A stretch of DNA of 10,156 bases. Origin: Coriobacteriales bacterium (GTDB taxonomy: Bacteria > Actinomycetota > Coriobacteriia > Coriobacteriales > UBA8131). This document shows, one piece after another, positions 1 to 5,792 of this stretch. The stretch's first letter is position 1. Each line of letters begins with the position of its first letter. A model generated the notes under the pieces. The model was not told the DNA's origin, searched no databases, and worked only from the letters and a program-made list of their open reading frames with translations. The stretch lies in assembly GCA_031274985.1 (NCBI GenBank), contig JAISPK010000143.1:1-10156 (forward strand). Reading direction: 5' to 3'. Made by a program: the position numbers and the translations under genes.

Positions 1-1583
1 TGATCCATTTTATTGCCGGCGTGCGCCTGCCTATCAGAGTTTACGTTATGGCATGGTTTATCCTGCTGGTGCTGGCTGGCGTTGCGCGGTTCTTTTTTCG
101 CTACTGGCGCGTGGGCAAGAAAACTCTGGATCAACGACCGGCAACAACCATCAGGCGACGGACCCTCGTCGTAGGCGCAGGAGAGACCGGCTCACTCACC
201 ATCAGGCGTATGGTTGATGGTGACTACTTCATGCAGGGCGACCCGGTTGTTGTCGTAGATGACGATAAAAGCAAGCACGGCCTGCGTATCCACAAGGTCA
301 AGGTTGCCGGTGACACTGAAATGATCTTGGATCTGGTTAAAACCTACAATATCGAGCAGATCGTTGTTGCCATCCCCTCGGCTTCTCCTGAGCAGCGCAA
401 ACACATCTATGACCTGTGCATTCAAACCGACTGCAAGCTCTTGACGCTGCCCAACGTGAGGGACCTGCGCATGGATGAGCTTGAGGGAGTCCGGCTGCGC
501 GAGGTTGATCTCTCTGACTTGCTGAGTCGCGACGAGGTCAAGCTCAACGAGCACATGGTGGCCGGGTATCTGGCCGGCAAGCGAGTCCTGATAACCGGCG
601 GCGGTGGCTCCATTGGCTCAGAGCTCGTGAGACAGATGGCCATTGTAGAGCCACGCCAGATCATCGTCTTTGATAATTATGAGAATACCGCCTATGAGCT
701 CGAGCTGGAGATGCGGGACAAATACAGCAATCTGGACTTTAGGGTCGAGATCGGCTCTGTGCGCGACGAAGGGCGCCTGCACCAGCTATTCCAGACCTAT
801 CAGCCCGATGTTGTTTTTCATGCTGCGGCGCATAAGCATGTGCCGTTAATGGAGATAAATCCCCGCGAGGCAATCCTTAACAACGTTTTTGGCACGCTTT
901 CTACGGCCAAGGTTGCCCACGAGCATAAGGTAAAAAGCTTTGTCTTTATCTCTACCGACAAAGCGGTCAACCCCACCTCGGTTATGGGCGCAACCAAGCG
1001 CCTGGGCGAAATCATCATTCAGCACTATGCAAAACTCTCTGAGACCTGTTTTGCCGCGGTGCGTTTTGGCAATGTGCTGGGCTCAAACGGCAGCGTGGTG
1101 CCCATGTTCAAAAGACAGATTGAGGAGGGTGGCCCGCTGACGGTCACCGACCCGGAGGTAACCCGGTACTTCATGACGATTCCTGAAGCCTCGCGCCTGG
1201 TGCTGCAGGCTGGCAGTCTGGCCAGAGGAGGAGAGATCTTCATCCTCGAGATGGGCGATCAGGTCAAGATCGTCGACCTGGCTCGCAAGATCATCCGTCT
1301 TTCGGGATTACGCCCGGATGTGGATATCAAGATCAAGTTCGTAGGGCTCAGGCCCGGTGAAAAGCTCTACGAAGAACTGATGATGGACGAAGAGACCCCG
1401 CTGAGTACCAGCGTCAAGGGTGTTATGGTGTCAAAGACTTCTGCGCAAATTTCTGAAGGACTCTTTGAAGGGCTGGAAACACTCAGAGAATGCCTGGAAG
1501 GGGAGCCTTCAGAGATCATTAGCTGTCTGGGCAAACAGGTCCTGACGTATTGCCCCACACCAATCGAGGGTCAAACGTCCTGA
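1..1583 (+). CDS. Membrane-bound nucleotide-sugar 4,6-dehydratase, FlaA1/CapD/PglF type (5' end missing)
   Basis: This enzyme probably removes water from a UDP-N-acetylhexosamine to give a 4-keto-6-deoxy sugar for surface polysaccharide or glycoprotein. The reading frame is open to the left edge (first full codon at 3), so the gene starts upstream. A GTG at 21 is the first start-like codon but is unlikely to be real. Family members have about 600 residues with four N-terminal membrane helices. Here only the last helix remains (about residues 8-26, counted from the GTG). Next come a first Rossmann-like domain (VVGAGETG, 50-57) and an SDR domain with nucleotide loop GGGGSIG (193-199). The active-site segment is STDKA (311-315) with MGATK (322-326). 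Met replaces the usual SDR Tyr, as is typical of FlaA1/PglF dehydratases. LRPGEKLYEEL (443-453) is also a family signature. The exact substrate cannot be told. The gene converges on the next one after 35 bp, with no clear terminator. Confidence 0.93.
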   Translation, partial: IHFIAGVRLPIRVYVMAWFILLVLAGVARFFFRYWRVGKKTLDQRPATTIRRRTLVVGAGETGSLTIRRMVDGDYFMQGDPVVVVDDDKSKHGLRIHKVKVAGDTEMILDLVKTYNIEQIVVAIPSASPEQRKHIYDLCIQTDCKLLTLPNVRDLRMDELEGVRLREVDLSDLLSRDEVKLNEHMVAGYLAGKRVLITGGGGSIGSELVRQMAIVEPRQIIVFDNYENTAYELELEMRDKYSNLDFRVEIGSVRDEGRLHQLFQTYQPDVVFHAAAHKHVPLMEINPREAILNNVFGTLSTAKVAHEHKVKSFVFISTDKAVNPTSVMGATKRLGEIIIQHYAKLSETCFAAVRFGNVLGSNGSVVPMFKRQIEEGGPLTVTDPEVTRYFMTIPEASRLVLQAGSLARGGEIFILEMGDQVKIVDLARKIIRLSGLRPDVDIKIKFVGLRPGEKLYEELMMDEETPLSTSVKGVMVSKTSAQISEGLFEGLETLRECLEGEPSEIISCLGKQVLTYCPTPIEGQTS

Positions 1584-1618
1584 AGTCCCCGGCACGCAAC
1601 GAAAGCCAACCCTAACCG

Positions 1619-3043
1619 TTACTCCGGCGTGATTGCCTCAGTACCAGCGTAAAAATCATACGTGGCCACCGTGCAGGTGATAAAGACACTGGCATCGGTG
1701 AGCGATTTTACGCCGTAGACATCCTTAAAGAGACAGGCGGCAATCTTAAAATAGAGGATGCGATCACCGTCAACGACCTTCTGCCCCTGGATGACCCGGT
1801 TGCCTCGTGAATCGAGACCCTGAGCAGAGACGGTCACGGTTTCTCCCGAAAGCCCCTGCAGCTCTGCAAGGTGAGCCATCTCGTCGTGGATACCGGTGGT
1901 ATTGAAGTTAACGTACTTGAGCTTGTTCCAGCTGCCGTATTCACCACGGGCCATATCCAGCACATAGGCACCATTGAAATACTGGGTCAGCTCCTCCGGC
2001 GAATAGGCGTTGTAAGAACCCTCGTAGTAGCCCTGCATCAGAGAGTCGGACATCTCCTGGGGCATGCTTACGAGCTCACTGCTCACTGCTCCGGTGTCCA
2101 GCGAGTCCGGCTGGTAGCGGGCATTGGTATACACAAACTGACCTGCCTCGGTGAGGGATGCTGCCGTGTCTTCAATAGTGTAGTCAACCAGATTTACCAG
2201 TATGGGGAGGCGCGAATCGAGCATCTGGCGCGTCTGTGCCTGGGTAATGCCAAATTCGGTGCCACCGGGGCCAAGTGAGATCGAAGACTTGAGACTATCG
2301 GTTAAATAGTACATCAGGCAAACACCCACACAGATAAAGAGCGTGGTGGCAAGGATCACAACCGGAAAACGCGACGCCAGGCTGTGTGCCTTTCCGCCAC
2401 CTCTGATGCGGTAGGTTGGTCGCTTGATATTAACAGGGCGATAGTTGCTTGCCGAGAGGGGAGCCATGCCGGAGGCAGAGGGGCTCAGGGTGCTTCGGGT
2501 GTCTCTGGCGGCGGGGGCTGGGACACCGGGTGTGTTGCGCGGCGCTTTTGCTGCAACAGAGGTGCTGGAGCCGCTTCGAGCAGTCTTGCCGGGAGCACCA
2601 GCGCCACTTGCAGCGCCGGGAGCCCTCCGCGTGCGTGGTTTTTCCGGGGCTTTCGACTCCGGATTTTCGGCAGCACCGCTCGCGGAGCGAGATCTCGATG
2701 CGCGGGGCTTTGCTGCCGTTGCGTTTGTCGGGGGTACGTTGCTGATCATCTCATCGAGCAAATTGCCCTTGGGAGACTGAGACGGGAGAGTGCCGGCCGT
2801 TTGCCCGGAGTCCGGGCTACCCGCTCCGTCGGCCAGGAGGGCTTCCTCCTGAGCAAAGGGCAACTCCGGATAGGGCATACCTGCCTGCCGGTAGTCCATC
2901 GTCGCATTAGGGTCAAAAGAGGATTCTCCGTCGGGTGCTGAAGCCTTTGCCAGCGACTCTTCAAGGTCAAGTGCGTTGATAAGACCGGTGAGGTTGAGTT
3001 CAGTCTCGTCAGCGTTTGCCGCGGAGATTTTCTTCTTTGTCAT
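1619..3043 (-). CDS. Unrecognised single-pass membrane protein with disordered cytoplasmic N-terminus
   Basis: I do not recognise a family for this 474-residue protein. Residues 1-105 are mixed and rather acidic. Residues 106-200 are low complexity, rich in Ala, Pro, Ser, Arg and Lys, and probably disordered. Basic residues (208-225, such as KRPTYRIR) precede one hydrophobic helix at about 226-246. The remaining ~228 residues look like a folded domain with several Tyr-rich stretches (such as YYEGSYNAY, 339-347) and no recognised catalytic motif. Positive charge before the helix predicts N-in/C-out topology, so the C-terminal domain would lie outside the membrane. There is no signal-peptidase or lipobox site. 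The ATG at 3043 has a good site (AAGGA, 6 nt away) and a TATAAT about 50 bp upstream. It is transcribed alone and away from gap. A cell-envelope role is possible from topology only. Long antisense frames over it reflect base composition. Confidence 0.85.
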   Translation of the reverse strand: MTKKKISAANADETELNLTGLINALDLEESLAKASAPDGESSFDPNATMDYRQAGMPYPELPFAQEEALLADGAGSPDSGQTAGTLPSQSPKGNLLDEMISNVPPTNATAAKPRASRSRSASGAAENPESKAPEKPRTRRAPGAASGAGAPGKTARSGSSTSVAAKAPRNTPGVPAPAARDTRSTLSPSASGMAPLSASNYRPVNIKRPTYRIRGGGKAHSLASRFPVVILATTLFICVGVCLMYYLTDSLKSSISLGPGGTEFGITQAQTRQMLDSRLPILVNLVDYTIEDTAASLTEAGQFVYTNARYQPDSLDTGAVSSELVSMPQEMSDSLMQGYYEGSYNAYSPEELTQYFNGAYVLDMARGEYGSWNKLKYVNFNTTGIHDEMAHLAELQGLSGETVTVSAQGLDSRGNRVIQGQKVVDGDRILYFKIAACLFKDVYGVKSLTDASVFITCTVATYDFYAGTEAITPE

Positions 3044-3049
3044 AGTACG

Positions 3050-3054
3050 TCCTT
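3050..3054 (-). promoter_or_regulatory. Ribosome-binding site of the membrane-protein gene
   Basis: On the minus strand the sequence reads AAGGA followed by 6 nt and the ATG at 3043. It supports that start. Confidence 0.7.
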
Positions 3055-3092
3055 GTTCTAATCAACGAGAGTGCCTACTTCACAGTGCGACT

Positions 3093-3098
3093 ATTATA
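3093..3098 (-). promoter_or_regulatory. Candidate -10 box for the membrane-protein gene
   Basis: A perfect TATAAT lies on the minus strand (3098 down to 3093), about 50 nt upstream of the ATG, which would give a leader of roughly 43 nt. No convincing -35 box is present 16-18 nt further upstream, so the promoter may be weak or activator-dependent. Confidence 0.5.
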
Positions 3099-3303
3099 AA
3101 CGATGGAAGATTACTCTGCGCGAGTACGCCAAACAGCAGGCAGTTGCGGCTGCAGGATGCCACTCGCGAACAGCACTAATGTTCTGTCTGTACAAACGAA
3201 GACTGGATTGCCTACACTAAAAACTACAATCTTGTATTATGATTATGGTGATTTCAAGCAAGTTTGACTCAGGAGTTTTTTGTAACAGGCAGCTGATTTG
3301 AAT

Positions 3304-3308
3304 GGGAG
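3304..3308 (+). promoter_or_regulatory. Ribosome-binding site that decides the gap start
   Basis: GGGAG lies 5 nt before the ATG at 3314. The in-frame ATG at 3302 overlaps this motif and has no purine-rich site of its own. The protein should therefore start at 3314 (MSNTLFIAGL), where the Rossmann strand begins in GAPDHs. Confidence 0.65.
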
Positions 3309-3313
3309 ATGCT

Positions 3314-4411
3314 ATGTCCAACACACTGTTTATTGCCGGATTAGGCGGAAGAATTTTCAACAATACTTTAAGAGCCTTAGCAGACCAAGGGGAGCTCGTT
3401 CAACTCAAGGGTGTCAGCGCTTCAGGCATAAAGGACCTGCTCGAGATCTCTGAGAAGATCGAGCACGATTCTACGCACCGCTTCTTTTCGTACGACGTGT
3501 ATTCCCGCGAGGTAGCCCAAGGTGAAAAGATCAGCGAGGGACACTTCGGGTATCTGGTCTTTGCCGACCGGGGCTCGGTTCTTGAGAAGCGAGAGCCTGT
3601 CTTTAAGCACGAAGTCCCCGTATTTGCGGCGTCCGATCCCTCTACGCTACCCCTCTCCGAGATGGGCATCGATGTTGCCATCGATGCCACCGGTAAGTTC
3701 CTCACCAAAGAAAAGGCGCAGACCTTTCTTACGGCCGGCGCCAAGAAGGTCATCATGAGCGCACCGGCTAAAGATGACACCCCTCTGGTGTGCTTTGGCA
3801 TCAACGACGAGGCCGACACCGGTCTGGCCATCGTTTCACGCGCCAGTTGTACCACCAACTGCGCCGCTCCCATCGTCAAGGCTTTGTCCCGCGACTACGG
3901 CATGCCCAAGAATATCTTCCTCAATACTACCCATGCCATTACCAATTCGCAGCTTTCCTTAGACGGAAACGCTTCAAAGTTCGCCAACGGTTTTGGCTGT
4001 ATGGACAACATCGTCGTAACCGACACCGGTGCCACCAAAAGTCTCCAGCGCATGTTTCCGGGAATCGAGAACACCTTTGGTATTTCGTGCCGTGTGCCGG
4101 TGACCGATGGCTCGATCCTCTCTCTGGTGATGGAATACGACGAGGGCAAGCTCACTAAAGAGCTCAACAAAGCAAACGTTTTGGAGGCTCTGCGCGACTT
4201 TGAGGCAAAGCACCCCATCAACCTGCGCATATCGCATAGGCGCACCATGGTCTCTACCTACGTCATCGGCAGAGGCATCGGCTCGATCATTGCTCCGGGA
4301 CAAATCGAGGTTCTCGGCAATATCGTGCACGTGGTTGCCGGCTATGACAATGAGTATGGCTATTCCTATCTGCTTGCGATGTCTGCGCTCAAGGCCCCCT
4401 TGCCCCAGTAG
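3314..4411 (+). CDS. gap: Divergent glyceraldehyde-3-phosphate dehydrogenase homologue
   Basis: GAPDH oxidises and phosphorylates glyceraldehyde-3-phosphate to 1,3-bisphosphoglycerate with NAD(P), in the cytoplasm. Numbering is from the start at 3314 (365 residues); an upstream ATG at 3302 would add four. The catalytic core is intact: SCTTNC with Cys179, His207 in TTHAITNSQ, the phosphate loop TGATK (238-242), Arg260 in CRVPV, and YDNEYGYS with Asn346. The cofactor half differs. The usual GFGRIGR loop reads GLGGRIFN (9-16), and the Asp that normally holds the NAD ribose falls in a VSASG segment (34-38) with no acidic residue. This could mean NADP preference or another substrate. The Arg-rich RRGRAA segment is also absent (residues 219-230). 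The protein is about 25-30 residues longer than usual, with extra sequence near 60-100. It shares an operon with apbE. An erythrose-4-phosphate dehydrogenase or a non-glycolytic paralogue remains possible. Confidence 0.9.
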   Translation: MSNTLFIAGLGGRIFNNTLRALADQGELVQLKGVSASGIKDLLEISEKIEHDSTHRFFSYDVYSREVAQGEKISEGHFGYLVFADRGSVLEKREPVFKHEVPVFAASDPSTLPLSEMGIDVAIDATGKFLTKEKAQTFLTAGAKKVIMSAPAKDDTPLVCFGINDEADTGLAIVSRASCTTNCAAPIVKALSRDYGMPKNIFLNTTHAITNSQLSLDGNASKFANGFGCMDNIVVTDTGATKSLQRMFPGIENTFGISCRVPVTDGSILSLVMEYDEGKLTKELNKANVLEALRDFEAKHPINLRISHRRTMVSTYVIGRGIGSIIAPGQIEVLGNIVHVVAGYDNEYGYSYLLAMSALKAPLPQ

Positions 4412-4413
4412 GA
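4410..4413 (+). promoter_or_regulatory. Ribosome-binding site of apbE, overlapping the gap stop codon
   Basis: AGGA begins inside the TAG stop codon of gap (4409-4411) and lies 6 nt before the TTG at 4420. This arrangement supports the TTG start and suggests translational coupling. Confidence 0.6.
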
Positions 4414-4419
4414 ACGATC

Positions 4420-5397
4420 TTGCCCTCAGACGAATATGTGTTGTGCTCTTCAGGCGAGACAGGTCTGACCACCGCGGTTTTCTGCGCCTTTAACACGGTT
4501 GTCACGCTTCAGTCACCTGACGGCCAAAAGCTGGTTGCCCCCGCTTTTGCCCGGGCGAGGGACGAATGTCACCGGTTTGAGGGTCTCTTTTCCCGCCACC
4601 GTGCTCACTCCGATATCGCCCGCCTCAACGATGCATCAGGCAAAGCGACCGAGATACACAAAGACACCTACCACCTCTTGCAGGCAGCCCTCTTGTACTG
4701 CAAAAAAAGCCGGGGCAGATTTGACATAACCATTGGGGCAGCGCTCAGGCACTGGGATTTTTCCGAAGAGATTGTTCCTGAGCCGCACCTGCTCGAGGAG
4801 GCCTGTTGTCATGTTGACTGGAGGGCCCTGGAGCTGTTCATCGGTAGCGCTCAGGGTAAGACCCGCTACTATGCGCAGCTGCTCGATTCCCTGGCAGCCG
4901 TTGACGTCGGAGGAATCGCCAAGGGCTTTATTGCTGACAGCCTGACGGAGACCCTGCAATCTGGTGGGCTGGAGAATTTTCTGATGAATCTTGGAGGCAA
5001 CACCGTGGCAAGAGGGCTCAAACCTGCTGGCAAGCTTTGGCGCATTGGCATTCAGGATCCTCGCAGCAAAGAAGGTATACTCGGGACACTTGAGATCACG
5101 GATGCCTCCGTGGTGACCAGTGGTATCTACGAGCGCTGCTTTGAAAACGACGGACAGTACTACCACCACATCCTCGACCCCAAAACGGGTTTTTCTGTTG
5201 CCACCGACGTGGCCGGAGTTACCGTTGTTGCGCAAAAATCTCTTGACGCCGAAGGGTATTCCACCACACTCCTTGCTCTGGGCGCAGAGGCGGGGCTGGC
5301 ATTTGCCCAGGAGCACCCGGAGATACGGGCCGTTTATTATGTTGACTGTTTGGGTCGGGTCACTTCTGAAAAGTCCGGTCTTGACCCCGTGCTTTAG
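4420..5397 (+). CDS. apbE: FAD:protein FMN transferase (ApbE family), cytoplasmic
   Basis: ApbE moves FMN from FAD onto a Thr or Ser of a target flavoprotein through a phosphoester bond, using Mg2+. The 325 residues show the family signatures in order: FNTVVTL (24-30), the segment FSRHRAHSDIARLN (57-70), DVGGIAKGF (162-170), LMNLGGNT (188-195), RIGIQDP (208-214), TSGIYER (233-239), HHILDPKTG (249-257) and EGYSTTLLALG (278-288). In the last motif, where most members have D-A-x-S-T with a metal-binding Asp, this protein has Glu278. There is no signal peptide, lipobox or membrane helix, unlike exported ApbE lipoproteins, so the target is probably cytoplasmic. No flavoprotein target gene is in the window. 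The TTG start is 8 nt after the gap stop codon with a good ribosome-binding site. No in-frame ATG fits better. Confidence 0.92.
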   Translation: MPSDEYVLCSSGETGLTTAVFCAFNTVVTLQSPDGQKLVAPAFARARDECHRFEGLFSRHRAHSDIARLNDASGKATEIHKDTYHLLQAALLYCKKSRGRFDITIGAALRHWDFSEEIVPEPHLLEEACCHVDWRALELFIGSAQGKTRYYAQLLDSLAAVDVGGIAKGFIADSLTETLQSGGLENFLMNLGGNTVARGLKPAGKLWRIGIQDPRSKEGILGTLEITDASVVTSGIYERCFENDGQYYHHILDPKTGFSVATDVAGVTVVAQKSLDAEGYSTTLLALGAEAGLAFAQEHPEIRAVYYVDCLGRVTSEKSGLDPVL

Positions 5398-5479
5398 CAA
5401 ACGTTTCCTTGCATACCGCCGGCAAGTTCCAAATACACCGGCCAAACCAATAGGTAATCCAACCGTAATAATTTTGTTC

Positions 5480-5508
5480 TTGTAGTTTGTTACGCACGGG
5501 CGTATAAT
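5480..5508 (+). promoter_or_regulatory. Sigma-70-type promoter of the HD-GYP / kinase unit
   Basis: TTGTAG (5480-5485), a 17-bp spacer and a perfect TATAAT (5503-5508). The -10 box and spacing are ideal, and the -35 box keeps only the TTG. Transcription should start near 5514-5517, about 278 nt before the response-regulator ATG. Confidence 0.65.
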
Positions 5509-5524
5509 GCAGGGACTTGCACTT

Positions 5525-5568
5525 GAAGTTCACTTAGTGAGAGAGCATTGGTCGCGAAGTTCTTAGTG
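5525..5568 (+). repeat. Imperfect direct repeat just downstream of the promoter
   Basis: GAAGTTCACTTAGTG (5525-5539) and GAAGTTCTTAGTG (5556-5568) differ only by an AC insertion. Their starts are 31 bp apart, close to three helical turns. Each contains GAAGTTC, a small dyad (GAA-G-TTC). Their position at about +10 to +55 would suit an operator or an RNA element. Confidence 0.6.
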
Positions 5569-5618
5569 GGCATCGAGTCGCATCGTTGTGTCGGTGGGAA
5601 AGGGGATCCTCGGATGCC
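5569..5618 (+). other. Bulged stem-loop in the leader
   Basis: GGCATCGAG (5569-5577) pairs with CTCGGATGCC (5609-5618), leaving one bulged G. Inside it CATCG (5581-5585) can pair with CGGTG (5592-5596, one G-U pair) around a 6-nt loop. A second hairpin follows at 5634-5655: ACGG/CCGT, an internal loop, GTT/AAC and an ATTG loop. The class of RNA is unknown. Confidence 0.4.
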
Positions 5619-5792
5619 TGAAAACAGAATATCACGGTGTTATTGAACTTGCCGTAAAGTAAAAGTAGTTATTTGTGGCCGCATGGATATGGGGCTAGCG
5701 TCTCCGTCGGCAGAGGGCAGAAAGGTGTAATACGACCAGCGCGACATGACAAGAATAAGTGGGCTTCTTAACAGGAAGAGACCGGGGCGATT

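Larger units (their letters stand above)
3044..3313. promoter_or_regulatory. Divergent intergenic region (membrane-protein gene / gap)
   Basis: This 270-bp region separates two divergently transcribed genes and must hold both promoters. The minus-strand TATAAT at 3093-3098 serves the left gene. For gap there is an AT-rich stretch around 3215-3245 with possible -10 boxes TACAAT (3225-3230) and TATTAT (3235-3240). Neither has a good -35 at normal spacing, so the gap promoter is not fixed. A short GCAG/CTGC hairpin lies near 3140-3155. I see no riboswitch, no RNA gene and no convincing small coding frame. Confidence 0.5.
5420..5654. repeat. 10-bp perfect inverted repeat flanking the promoter
   Basis: CGGCAAGTTC (5420-5429) is repeated in reverse complement as GAACTTGCCG (5645-5654), one copy on each side of the promoter. 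Both share the AAGTTC core with the two direct-repeat copies. Looping by a regulator is one possibility, chance another. Confidence 0.4.
5398..5792. other. 395-bp intergenic region with promoter, repeats and long leader
   Basis: No gene of normal size fits here. The region holds a weak hairpin after apbE (CTTGC 5408-5412 / GCAAG 5422-5426, 9-nt loop, no T-run), a promoter at 5480-5508, and about 280 bp of leader before the response-regulator ATG. AAGTTC occurs three times on the plus strand and once inverted. Two stem-loops are plausible at 5569-5618 and 5634-5655. No known riboswitch consensus, including the class I or II cyclic-di-GMP types, was recognised by eye. Confidence 0.7.

Noticed and set aside
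1584..1618. Terminator between the convergent genes
   Set aside because: No stable hairpin or T-run is visible in these 35 bp; the GGTTAG-like repeats on the minus strand are too short to mean anything.
2384..2941. Long overlapping plus-strand frames opposite the membrane-protein gene
   Set aside because: All arise over the GC-rich Ala/Pro/Ser/Arg coding stretch; translations are Gly/Arg/Cys-rich and lack plausible starts.
3265..3281. Small hairpin with T-run (GACT/AGTT then TTTTT) upstream of gap
   Set aside because: Only 3-4 weak pairs; too unstable for a terminator or attenuator.
5408..5426. Terminator after apbE
   Set aside because: The 5-bp stem has a 9-nt loop and no T-run, so it is at best a weak terminator.
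4636..5445. 269-codon minus-strand frame opposite apbE
   Set aside because: Shadow of a well-supported gene; the translation has no recognisable domain.
5683..5730. 15-codon frame MDMGLASPSAEGRKV in the leader
   Set aside because: No ribosome-binding site in front of it.
5515..5792. Known cyclic-di-GMP riboswitch, 6S RNA, tmRNA or RNase P RNA
   Set aside because: None of the conserved core sequences I know for these RNAs is present.
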